11,583 nt of DNA, from positions 1 through 11,583 of the forward strand of contig CALBTS010000123.1 of the NCBI GenBank assembly GCA_937968035.1, written 5' to 3'. This document shows positions 1 through 7,869 of the stretch, one piece after another. The notes under the pieces were generated by a model. The model was not told where the DNA came from and did not search any database. It worked only from the letters and a program-made list of their open reading frames with translations. Both the position numbers and the translations under genes were made by a program. Source of the DNA: an uncultured Methanomethylovorans sp. Lineage in GTDB: Archaea > Halobacteriota > Methanosarcinia > Methanosarcinales > Methanosarcinaceae. Position 1 is the stretch's first letter; each line of letters begins with the position of its first letter.

Positions 1-396
1 AACATAACCAATTAACTTTGATAAAAAGATTGTCCAGTCTCATCAGACCATCTCACTAGCAACTATATTCCAGAAATCCTGATGATGACTGCACATAGCT
101 TTAAGGGTTAAATTTAACCTGAAGAATGTATCGCATTCTCAAATTTCCAACGATAATTTGAATTATCCAAATTTATTTACTTGATGTGATTGATATTAAA
201 TTAGTTCTCAAGCGGATCAAATTATTACTATGCGATATTTAAGTCAAATAATATTTTTACAAATTACTTAAAATAAGCCCCAAAAAACTGGCAATATTTC
301 GTTTTATAAACTGTCCTCTCCTCTGAAATTAAGAACCTCAGTGTGGAAAATGTTTTATGAACTGGAATTAAGCTTCTATCCTGGCGGTGTAATTAA
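1..396. other. Gene-free stretch downstream of the glycosylase-like gene, with short inverted repeats
   Basis: No credible open reading frame is visible on either strand. The stretch is very AT-rich and holds several short dyads: a perfect 14-bp palindrome GGTTAAATTTAACC (106-119); a 6-bp stem with a 5-nt loop, AGAATG/CATTCT (123-139); GATAATT/AATTATC with a 2-nt centre (152-167); and 7-bp arms TTTAAGT/ACTTAAA 21 nt apart (238-272). None is followed by a T-run in the direction needed to end the minus-strand gene, so no terminator is claimed. In DNA this AT-rich, dyads of this size are expected by chance about once per window, so function is unproven. Confidence 0.5.
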
Positions 397-1191
397 TCAT
401 AATATTTCTTTTCGGTAGGTAGCATTGATCCATCCGTTATGGAGCAAACCCCATTTTTTACTTGAAGCACCAAGTCTGTCTGATTGTCTAGGGTGGCAGA
501 GTGGAATGACTTTATAGGTTTTACCGTTGATGCTTATCGGATTGGCTTTCCCATAAGAATCTGGCGTTTCACCAAATTGTGCCAGCCGTGAATATCTATT
601 GTCAAAGTATCTTAAAAACCAATAGATCGGGAGGTCTCCCAGGAGTATTAATGTGTCCGCTTTTGAATCCTCCAGCTCTTGAAGAATTTCCGCCCGCCTT
701 GAAGTAGAATTCAATTCTTTCTTATCAAATGGAGGAATCGTCGCAGGTTGTAAGTTGTGCTTTCGAATAAGCTCTTGTGTGTAGTTACTCTTTATTGCCT
801 TCTTCTGATTCTCATTTACCCGAGAATACGGTAGAAGGTCACAGAGCCAAACATCACCCCGAGTGAGACCAAGTGGCTTCAGGAACTTCTCATCCAGAGC
901 CCTTCCTGATGGCCCGTTCAAGACTGGATTTTTCGGTACAGTAAGTTTTCCTAGCTCTGTTGGGATTGTAATTTTAAGGATCTCAGATTCGGCGTTTTCT
1001 CCTCTCCAGAAGATTTCAGGTTCACTGGCGACAGCCAAGGCTGACACTACTTGAATTCCGTCTTTGTCAACCCATCTTGCATGGACTGCACTGGCATAGA
1101 CTCCGAGTACAAAGGCCTTTTTGGGTGATCTGTCTTTCTGTTCGACTTTTCTTAGCTCTTGGCCAAACGGGAAATAATACCTTTCTGCCAT
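397..1191 (-). CDS. Uracil-DNA-glycosylase-superfamily-like protein (intact copy)
   Basis: This is a 264-residue cytoplasmic protein with no signal peptide or membrane segment. Residues 28-40 (VLGVYASAVHARW) look like the first glycosylase-superfamily motif, where the uracil-binding loop follows a beta strand. A conserved core follows: NGPSGRALDEKFLKPLG (92-108), DVWLCDLLPYSRVN (113-126), a hydrophobic strand ending LLG (183-185), and LCHPRQ (231-236), which sits where the family has its HPS-type motif 2. The order and spacing fit the UDG superfamily, but the canonical catalytic Asp/Asn of motif 1 is not obvious. Uracil removal is therefore not assured, and the protein may be a specialised or binding-only relative. 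It starts at an ATG preceded by an AT-rich leader and is transcribed away from the zinc-ribbon gene. A truncated paralogue, about three quarters identical by eye, lies at 10893-11528. The superfamily call is by recalled resemblance. Confidence 0.65.
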   Translation of the reverse strand: MAERYYFPFGQELRKVEQKDRSPKKAFVLGVYASAVHARWVDKDGIQVVSALAVASEPEIFWRGENAESEILKITIPTELGKLTVPKNPVLNGPSGRALDEKFLKPLGLTRGDVWLCDLLPYSRVNENQKKAIKSNYTQELIRKHNLQPATIPPFDKKELNSTSRRAEILQELEDSKADTLILLGDLPIYWFLRYFDNRYSRLAQFGETPDSYGKANPISINGKTYKVIPLCHPRQSDRLGASSKKWGLLHNGWINATYRKEIL

Positions 1192-1548
1192 ATAACCTGT
1201 GTTTATTTAATCGGAAATTGTCTGAGAGGTATTAAAGTTAATCATATTTCATCAAACAAAGGATTCTGGGACGCTTTCTCCCTGTATCTATGATTTGGTC
1301 TTACCACTTGTTGATCTTTCGGCATTTGGTCTTGAAACTCGAATTGTGTCTCATATTTTAAGAATTTCTCAAAGAAATTTTACTGTTGTTTTTACGAAGT
1401 GGCAATGAAAAAAGTGATCTCAAGTTGTCAAAAGTCCTATGGAATTGTCATAAATTCAAATCCTACAATGAAGTCGAGGGTAAGTCCACTGTTTACCTGA
1501 GATTTCAAAATCACTTTATTCTTTGTGGAATTTTAAACCAAAAGCAAA
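1192..1548. promoter_or_regulatory. Divergent intergenic region with direct repeat and hairpin
   Basis: This 357-bp gap separates the starts of two divergent genes, so it should carry promoters for both. A 10-bp direct repeat ATTTGGTCTT occurs at 1293-1302 and 1324-1333. The 31-bp offset is about three helical turns and would place both copies on the same DNA face. A hairpin with a perfect 7-bp stem AATTTCT/AGAAATT and a 3-nt loop (1363-1379) can be lengthened by one wobble and one A-T pair. A loose match to the Bacteroidota -7 element (TA, then TTTG, one base too far apart) lies at 1517-1525, about 24 nt before the zinc-ribbon start. A 60-codon frame here (1386-1568) needs a TTG start and has no family features, so it is not called. 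Regulatory function is inferred. Confidence 0.35.
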
Positions 1549-2277
1549 ATGGAAGGTACTTTTTATAACATCAGAGGGGAGGTAACCAATCTACTAAGAT
1601 TCTATGATAACAATATAGTACTCGGAGTGTGGATAAAAGGCAATGCAATTGAAGATATTAGTCTGGTCCTCAAATGGTTTAACATAGATAATCCAAAGGC
1701 TCACAGAAGCAAAGGGCATTATGAAATAATCGACAATTCTTTGCAATTTGAGGTTGAATCCGAAGAGGGAGTTGTAGTTTTTAATGGGAAACTATTGAAT
1801 CCATCTACGTTACGGCTGAAATATGAAAGTTTGATAAATGGATTTAGATCAATTGATACATATACAATTGTGAGTAGCAACTCAATTGTAGACAAGAGAA
1901 GCAGAATCAACTCTAAATTGTCAGATTTCGTACACTATCATTTTTCAAGATATATCTATAAATTGATTAGCAGGAAGCTAACTCGTAATTTGCTCTATTT
2001 CTATCATATAACAGGCGGTGGCATTATTGAGTGCTTTAATTGTGGTTATAATGAAGAAATAACCGCATTATTCCATGGTTTTGGTAATAACCCATGGTCA
2101 AATCTAGGCTATCAATGCCAATCTTGTGGAAAATTCCATGAAGTGAAGTCTCGTTGGAACAATAATCCTCATGCAAGTATCTGTGAATGTGGAGGCTTAA
2201 TGTCTCGGGAAGAGCCCATTTTTTGTCCAAAATGTAGGTCTAAGCAAGTAAAATATTCTTGTATAATTCTGACATAA
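1549..2277 (+). CDS. Zinc-ribbon protein of unknown function with beta-rich N-terminal domain
   Basis: This is a 242-residue soluble protein whose family I do not recognise. Residues 1-115 alternate hydrophobic and polar positions in a beta-rich pattern, including a GHYEI-type turn and a strand ending at LRLKYES, which could be a small barrel or lipocalin-like fold. A basic amphipathic helical stretch follows (about 125-150). The C-terminus has eight ordered cysteines: CxxC at 162/165, CxxC at 190/193, CxC at 212/214 and CxxC at 226/229. That is enough for two zinc sites of zinc-ribbon type, usually nucleic-acid- or protein-binding. The ATG at 1549 has an A-rich leader and no Shine-Dalgarno. 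The gene is divergent from the glycosylase-like gene and lies 273 bp ahead of the helicase, so it is probably transcribed separately. It may be an accessory or regulatory member of the defence locus, but only proximity supports this. Confidence 0.7.
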   Translation: MEGTFYNIRGEVTNLLRFYDNNIVLGVWIKGNAIEDISLVLKWFNIDNPKAHRSKGHYEIIDNSLQFEVESEEGVVVFNGKLLNPSTLRLKYESLINGFRSIDTYTIVSSNSIVDKRSRINSKLSDFVHYHFSRYIYKLISRKLTRNLLYFYHITGGGIIECFNCGYNEEITALFHGFGNNPWSNLGYQCQSCGKFHEVKSRWNNNPHASICECGGLMSREEPIFCPKCRSKQVKYSCIILT

Positions 2278-2284
2278 ACTGACT

Positions 2285-2298
2285 TTTGGGCTCCCAAG
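2285..2298 (+). terminator. Weak candidate terminator after the zinc-ribbon gene
   Basis: Eight bases after the stop, TTTGG pairs with CCAAG (one G-T wobble) around a 4-nt GCTC loop. It is followed by a pyrimidine-rich run rather than a clean T-tract. The stem is short and the call is marginal. The rest of the 2278-2550 gap is AT-rich with no reading frame and one further minor dyad (GTCTT/AAGAC, 2382-2396). Confidence 0.2.
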
Positions 2299-2498
2299 CT
2301 TCCTTTTCACCTCATTATTGTGTTTTAACCCCCCAATAGCTGGACATATTTATTATTCATTCCCAATCTCATCCAGTCCAGGTCTTACTCCAAGACGGTA
2401 ATATTCAAACATACGTGCTCACCAACATCTAAGGATTGTGTCCCCAAATTGCTATCTTTAGAATCCTGTTATAGAGTCAAATTTAAGATGGTGATTTC

Positions 2499-2525
2499 TT
2501 GTCATGAAGGTCAGTCGTTTATAAA
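2499..2525 (+). promoter_or_regulatory. Tentative promoter for the helicase operon
   Basis: A TTG at 2499-2501 is followed 18 nt later by TATAAA (2520-2525), which leaves a leader of about 25 nt before the helicase ATG. The spacing resembles the Bacteroidota -33 TTG / -7 arrangement, but the downstream element does not match TAnnTTTG. This is a placement guess, favoured because the 273-bp gap makes a separate promoter for the four-gene run likely. Confidence 0.2.
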
Positions 2526-2550
2526 CTGAATTATTAATACAGAAACCTTA

Positions 2551-5500
2551 ATGAAACAACTTCAAGCTGGATTCATATTAGATAACATAACTGAGGTCTT
2601 TGAAAAGAAATCCCCTCAATATGAGGCTTTGAAGAAACTCTCTCATTTTGCATCATATTTTCATCTAGCAAGCAAATCAGGATTTGAGGATCACCGTTTG
2701 TCTTACTCTCCTAGTGTAGCGGTTTTAATTAATATACTACAAAGAGGTCTTCCAACAAGGCTTAACCTCTATGCTCTTGAACAGCTGATAACAAGGACTA
2801 GTCTATTCTCTGTTAATAAAGATGACAAAAGCTCTATTCTCATTGAAAGCGGATTATCTCCTGATGTTTTGAAAAATCTTGTTTATAGGTCATTCCATCT
2901 AATTGAACCACGATTTAAGATTGAGCGATTGTTCGACAAATATCAGCAAACTTGGGAACGGCTAGGGAGTTCTTTCGAGGAGAAGTTTATATTCAATAGT
3001 TTGCCAAATTCATTGGGGGATATTGGAGCTAGCATTGTTCAGCTGTTAGCTCCCCAAAGATCATTGAGCAGTATTATAAAACAAAACATAGATACTACTA
3101 TACTTCAAACAAGAATTAGAGAGAACTTCGATGGCCAGAGAACAGATTATTCCATCGAATTCCCGTATACTCATAACAACGAATATAAAGGAGTAGTAAT
3201 TGAAATAGATGGCCCTCAGCATCAATTGTCAGAACAACAATATCTGGACACTGAAAGAGATAGAGCAGTAACCTCGTGTGGTTGGAGTAATACACTCCGT
3301 ATAAGAACCTCCGAGTTTGGCACCACTCAGTTTCCAAGTAAAGTCCGTAACATTCTTTTGCCAATACTGAATAATGATTACATAAAGAATTGTATTCATA
3401 ATGTAGCTCACCCACTATGGGGTGATCCTGTTGGTAAAGAAATCCAACAGTTGTGCCTTATTCCACTGGGAGTTGCCAGAATTCAAAGATGCCTCTTAGA
3501 GTTGATGGCTTCAGGGCATTTGTCATCAAAAAACGAGTGGAAAGTTGCAGTCCTTGAACGAGATGTACCCTGCGGAGCACTTGCAATTGAGGATCTAAAA
3601 AAACTATTGCTTGAAATCAACCACTTATTAAAGGATCCTATTATAATTCCAGAGATAACCCTGGAGATATTCGCCACTAATGAATTTATTAACAGCCAGT
3701 TTAAGTTGCAGAATGCTACTGCTATTCAATATTTTAATCCTTCCACTAAATATGACCTTGTAATTGACATATCGACACTCGAACGGGTTTTTGGCAACGA
3801 AATCCCATCAGCTAATGCAGATGAAATTATATCAATACGGTCATCACATTTTATTGACACGAAAAGGTCTACTTTAACCACTGAATCGATCAAATTTAAA
3901 CCGTTTTGTTCCCATGAGGAGAACAGTGATAACTGGACAGTAAATGATATTAATGTTAAGACTGGCCTGGAGTATTTCCTTAAGTCAATATTTCGAAAAC
4001 AGTCTTTTAGAGAAGGCCAACTTCCGATACTCCACAACTCACTTCAGTGCAAGAGTGTTATTGGACTTCTGCCGACGGGAGGAGGTAAATCTTTAACGTA
4101 CCAGCTTTCTGCCATATTACAACCTGGCATCTGCATAGTAATTGATCCGATTAGATCCTTAATGAAAGATCAAGTCGATGGATTGTTACGAAATTCTATT
4201 GATTCCTGCGTGTTCATAAATTCTACTATCCAGGGCGAAGCAAAAAGAAAAGCCATGCGGTTAATGGCTGATGGAGAAGTGCAGTTTGTTTTTGTATCTC
4301 CTGAACGATTACAGATGGAAGAGTTTCGGAACATGTTGGATGATATGTATTCAAATGGGATCTACTTCAGCTACTGTGTTATCGATGAAGTACATTGTGT
4401 ATCGGAGTGGGGGCATGATTTTAGAACCGCATATCTACGTTTGGGAGAGAATGCAATTAAACACTGCAGGACAAAAGAAAATAAATCAATCCCACTTTTC
4501 GGATTGACCGCAACAGCTTCATATGATGTCTTAGCGGATGTCCAGAGAGAGCTCTCTGGAAATGATGAACGAAAAAAACTTCCTGAAGATGCAATCGTAA
4601 GGTCTGAGTATACTAAAAGGAATGAATTACAATACATTATTGAAGAGGTCACGTTCCCACCTGGTAATCTGAATACCATCTGGGACTTGAAACGTTCCTT
4701 AGGAAGTAATAAACAGAAAAGAGTAATCCGTCTCTTAACTGAAATTCCTGAGACTATCAAAGATTTTATTGACGATCCTTATAGTGTATACTCCGAGGAA
4801 CAGTGGAGGAATAATGAGAATTCTGAACAAGAAACCTTTAAAGAAATGCAGATAAACAATTATAATCCATCAGACTTCTATAACGATCATAATGCTGCAC
4901 TTGTGTTTTGCCCTCATACAAGGGGGATTTTCGGAGTAACAGACAAGTTTAAAATTGATAAGGACGGAAAACCAACTCCAAGACAAGGTTATTATGATTT
5001 GTTAAATGACCAAGACTCACTGAAGGTCGGCTTTTTTATGGGATCTGGAAGTGAAAATGATACTATCGCCAAAGTTATTCAGGAGGAATCATTTGAAAAC
5101 CAAGATCAGTTCATAAACCATGAACTCAATATGATGGTAGCCACAAAGGCATTTGGGATGGGTATAGACAAAGAAAATATAAGATATACCATCCATGTGA
5201 ATTACCCAGGATCAATTGAAAGTTTTGTCCAAGAAGCAGGAAGGGCGGGAAGAGATGGGAAAATGGCTCTTTCTTATATTCTATTTAATGATCAGGAAGT
5301 ATCTATTTCTACTGAGGAGGAATTGATTGATCATGATCTGGGGATCAATATGTATTTCCACAAGAATTCATTTAAAGGTATTGCAAAGGAACTGGCTGTT
5401 TTAGATGAACTCCTTACTGAGATCTATTTTCCTGATAGAACATTTGAAATTGAGAACTTACTCAATAATGAGTTTGATGTAGAGTATAAGTGCAACTATT

Positions 5501-6960
5501 GGGAAGGAGGCGATAATAAACGGCTATATGTCAATACAAATGATTCAAAGTCGCTTGGCTATCTGGATCTGAGTACTTTAATTGGCTCCACCTGGGGGAG
5601 TATCGATCCAAATTTATCTATTCAAATTTTCGCAATTATAAAAAACCACATCAAAGACCAAAATCTTAATGAGCCTGTCTATCTATGGATTCAACGAAGT
5701 GATAAGCAAGTCGGTATTGAAGAAATATTGCAATCAAAACGAGTTGGTGAAACCTTCAACGTAACCATTGGTTTCTTTAATAACGCTAAGGAGCGGATAA
5801 AAACAATTACAAGATGGCTTCATGAGGTTGTTCACAGAGGATTTACTGAACAAGTCGTTCAGAAGATGAAAGCTAATTGCACAGATGCTGATGCATTTAT
5901 AGAGGCTATTTGTGAAAATTACCAAAAATTTACTTTCGGAAATAGTTTGGATTTTGAACGCTTTTGTAATGAAAGGGATAGGGCAAAAGGAAATCCCAAG
6001 GGTACTGCTTATAAGATGTTTATGGCCTTATACAATGGATATCGTGATAAAATGGATACCGAAAAGGCAATTTATAGGCTCTCAACCTTAGGTATAATTG
6101 ATGATTACACTGTCAATTTTGCCTCAAATACATTCATTTTAAAGGGAGTCCGAAAAAAAGAGAAAGAATATAAGGAAAACCTAAAGGCGTACTTGTTAAA
6201 ATACTATTCTGATAAGACCACCATGGCACGGCTAAAGTACCTCGAAGATATTGATGAACCAACCATGATCAGAAAATCACTCACATTCTTAGTAAACTTC
6301 GTTTATAGTGAGATCCAGAAAAAGAGACAATTAGCCATATCTGACATGAGGACTGCCTGTCGTATTGGACTGGAAAAAAAGAATGTTGAGTTTAAGGATT
6401 ATATCGATCTTTACTTCAATTCAAAATATGCGAGAGCTGGGTACACCTACACTAATTCAGCGGGTAAAGAAGTAGATGCATCATTATCCGATTTAACAAA
6501 CAATGCAAAAAATGATGAATTAAAATTGGTCTGGTTTTTTATGGATGTTGTTGATGAAGATCCAAAAGCGGGACAAATCGATAATATCAAACATTTGCGA
6601 GGAGCCTGCACTCGGATGCTTAACAATCAGCCTGATAGTTACACTGTGCTTTTACTGCTTGCGTATTCACTATATATGCTTGAATATAAGAACGAACGAT
6701 ATCTTCGTGAGGCCGAAGAGTTGCTTCTTCATGCCTTCTCAAGTATTGAAGAGAAAGAAACACACTGGGATGAAAAGCAAATTGAGGGTGCCTTTAACAC
6801 ATTTGTCGCCAAACTCAAGGATAAGAATAGTGAATTAGAAGTATACATGGATAAATTTGGCTATACGTTTGATTTTGAGTCAATAATGGTAAGTAGATTA
6901 CTGATACCATTAAGAAAATCAACCAAGACTTTGAAAGCAATTAATGAAAAACTCAACTAA
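2551..6960 (+). CDS. PD-(D/E)XK nuclease - RecQ-like DEVH helicase fusion
   Basis: This 1469-residue protein probably cuts and unwinds DNA. Residues about 140-260 look like a VSR/DUF559-type PD-(D/E)XK nuclease: FEEKF (142-146), D199, then E218-I-D220-G-P-Q-H224, D233xxRD237 and a GW (244-245) before the last strand. The helicase core spans about 480-920, with motif 0 Q490, Walker A PTGGGKS (K513), DEVH 612-615, LTATA 652-656, motif V FGMGID (868-873) and motif VI QEAGRAGRDG (894-903). These are RecQ-type motifs. About 130 residues intervene between motif III and the LVFCPHT strand of motif IV, longer than in housekeeping RecQ. After residue 920 I see no zinc-binding cysteine cluster, RQC or HRDC. 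Instead there are about 550 mostly helical residues, including a conserved-looking FVYSEIQKKR segment near 1250. The gene heads the four-gene run and its stop is followed 1 nt later by the next start. The helicase call is firm, the nuclease call good, and the defence role inferred. Confidence 0.88.
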   Translation: MKQLQAGFILDNITEVFEKKSPQYEALKKLSHFASYFHLASKSGFEDHRLSYSPSVAVLINILQRGLPTRLNLYALEQLITRTSLFSVNKDDKSSILIESGLSPDVLKNLVYRSFHLIEPRFKIERLFDKYQQTWERLGSSFEEKFIFNSLPNSLGDIGASIVQLLAPQRSLSSIIKQNIDTTILQTRIRENFDGQRTDYSIEFPYTHNNEYKGVVIEIDGPQHQLSEQQYLDTERDRAVTSCGWSNTLRIRTSEFGTTQFPSKVRNILLPILNNDYIKNCIHNVAHPLWGDPVGKEIQQLCLIPLGVARIQRCLLELMASGHLSSKNEWKVAVLERDVPCGALAIEDLKKLLLEINHLLKDPIIIPEITLEIFATNEFINSQFKLQNATAIQYFNPSTKYDLVIDISTLERVFGNEIPSANADEIISIRSSHFIDTKRSTLTTESIKFKPFCSHEENSDNWTVNDINVKTGLEYFLKSIFRKQSFREGQLPILHNSLQCKSVIGLLPTGGGKSLTYQLSAILQPGICIVIDPIRSLMKDQVDGLLRNSIDSCVFINSTIQGEAKRKAMRLMADGEVQFVFVSPERLQMEEFRNMLDDMYSNGIYFSYCVIDEVHCVSEWGHDFRTAYLRLGENAIKHCRTKENKSIPLFGLTATASYDVLADVQRELSGNDERKKLPEDAIVRSEYTKRNELQYIIEEVTFPPGNLNTIWDLKRSLGSNKQKRVIRLLTEIPETIKDFIDDPYSVYSEEQWRNNENSEQETFKEMQINNYNPSDFYNDHNAALVFCPHTRGIFGVTDKFKIDKDGKPTPRQGYYDLLNDQDSLKVGFFMGSGSENDTIAKVIQEESFENQDQFINHELNMMVATKAFGMGIDKENIRYTIHVNYPGSIESFVQEAGRAGRDGKMALSYILFNDQEVSISTEEELIDHDLGINMYFHKNSFKGIAKELAVLDELLTEIYFPDRTFEIENLLNNEFDVEYKCNYWEGGDNKRLYVNTNDSKSLGYLDLSTLIGSTWGSIDPNLSIQIFAIIKNHIKDQNLNEPVYLWIQRSDKQVGIEEILQSKRVGETFNVTIGFFNNAKERIKTITRWLHEVVHRGFTEQVVQKMKANCTDADAFIEAICENYQKFTFGNSLDFERFCNERDRAKGNPKGTAYKMFMALYNGYRDKMDTEKAIYRLSTLGIIDDYTVNFASNTFILKGVRKKEKEYKENLKAYLLKYYSDKTTMARLKYLEDIDEPTMIRKSLTFLVNFVYSEIQKKRQLAISDMRTACRIGLEKKNVEFKDYIDLYFNSKYARAGYTYTNSAGKEVDASLSDLTNNAKNDELKLVWFFMDVVDEDPKAGQIDNIKHLRGACTRMLNNQPDSYTVLLLLAYSLYMLEYKNERYLREAEELLLHAFSSIEEKETHWDEKQIEGAFNTFVAKLKDKNSELEVYMDKFGYTFDFESIMVSRLLIPLRKSTKTLKAINEKLN

Positions 6961-6961
6961 T

Positions 6962-7837
6962 ATGGCAAACCCCATCATTCAACAGATTAATGCAGAACTT
7001 GACAATCTACAGAAGGAATTGACCCAATTTAAATCTACTGTAGCATATTTAAACGGAGCAAAGGATAATGTGCAAGATGCAGTTCTCACTGTAAATGAGG
7101 CCAAGGTCTTTTTTGGTCAAAAAATTGAGGAGCTAAAAAGTACTTACAATTCTTATAAAGGTCTCATTGATGCTGTTAATGGAGCGATCACAAAAATAGA
7201 TACTATCAATTTCCCTGAACGGCTTGATAGTATTGAAAAATCAGTAAACCAAACAATTGATTCATTGAACGAGACACGGACTGAAACCATTGATGAACTT
7301 CAGAGAGCATCTGAGGCAATCACAAATGCAGACTTTGATGGTAAGTTTTCTCGGTTAGAGAGTGTCGTAAATGATTCAATCAAGGCCAATAAACTTCTTG
7401 GAGAATCAATCGAAAAACAAAAAATACCTGAGAAAATCGATACATTCGAGAAAAGTATAAAAAGCAGAATTGACACTTCGATCACTGATTTACAGAACAA
7501 TACTAAACTCATCTCTGAGCAGACTATTAAGTCAATTCAAGATTTGAACCTTCCTCTTAGGCTTGATAAGGTAGATGCAAATGTGGCTGGGATGTTGTCG
7601 GCAATTCAAAACCTGCAGACAAGATTGGAAAACTTTGAAAGAAACATATTTGACAGATTAAAAAATGATAGTGAAAAGCATTTAAGTAAAATTGAGGTAT
7701 TTCAGAATAATGTTAATCAGGCCCTTGCTACTATAACAGACCAAAATGAGGCTTCTCAGAAAAAGCAAAAGAATTACTCATATATAACTTGGGTTTTAAT
7801 TGTTATTTTATCCACCATCCTTTTCTTTACCCTATAG
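6962..7837 (+). CDS. Coiled-coil protein with C-terminal membrane anchor
   Basis: This is a 291-residue protein of almost entirely helical, heptad-like composition, rich in E, K, N, Q, I and L, with no cysteine and no N-terminal signal peptide. It ends in one hydrophobic segment (about 272-291, YSYITWVLIVILSTILFFTL) preceded by a basic KKQKK patch. This fits tail anchoring with the coiled coil in the cytoplasm. A short motif recurs along the rod: FPERLD (84-89), FDGKFS (125-130), IPEKID (155-160) and LPLRLD (197-202). It lies 41, 30 and 42 residues apart and each copy is followed by a similar amphipathic stretch, suggesting internal duplication. I chose the ATG at 6962 because it has A at -3 and -6 and sits 1 nt after the helicase stop. 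An in-frame ATG at 6944 would overlap the helicase by 17 nt. The family is not recognised. Scaffold or membrane tether for the complex is an inference from architecture and position. Confidence 0.8.
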   Translation: MANPIIQQINAELDNLQKELTQFKSTVAYLNGAKDNVQDAVLTVNEAKVFFGQKIEELKSTYNSYKGLIDAVNGAITKIDTINFPERLDSIEKSVNQTIDSLNETRTETIDELQRASEAITNADFDGKFSRLESVVNDSIKANKLLGESIEKQKIPEKIDTFEKSIKSRIDTSITDLQNNTKLISEQTIKSIQDLNLPLRLDKVDANVAGMLSAIQNLQTRLENFERNIFDRLKNDSEKHLSKIEVFQNNVNQALATITDQNEASQKKQKNYSYITWVLIVILSTILFFTL

Positions 7838-7869
7838 TTCTGATTATTGATTATACTAAACCAGATGTA

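Noticed and set aside
106..119. Perfect 14-bp palindrome as a possible operator or attachment site
   Set aside because: A dyad of this length is expected roughly once by chance here and nothing around it supports a site. It is recorded only as part of the gene-free stretch.
1386..1568. 60-codon plus-strand frame ahead of the zinc-ribbon gene
   Set aside because: It needs a TTG start, overlaps the zinc-ribbon start and shows no domain or coding character.
303..2528. Shared 11-mer TTTATAAACTG at 303-313 and 2518-2528
   Set aside because: Several 11-base matches are expected by chance in an AT-rich window this long, and there is no extended similarity around them.
3116..3415. 99-codon minus-strand frame within the helicase-nuclease gene
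   Set aside because: It lies antisense to the conserved nuclease motifs, which explain the sequence. It has no recognisable features.
7789..7869. Upstream extension of the AAA15 ATPase from a TTG
   Set aside because: It adds 27 hydrophobic residues that merely read the neighbour's membrane-anchor codons in another frame. The family N-terminus begins at the ATG at 7870.
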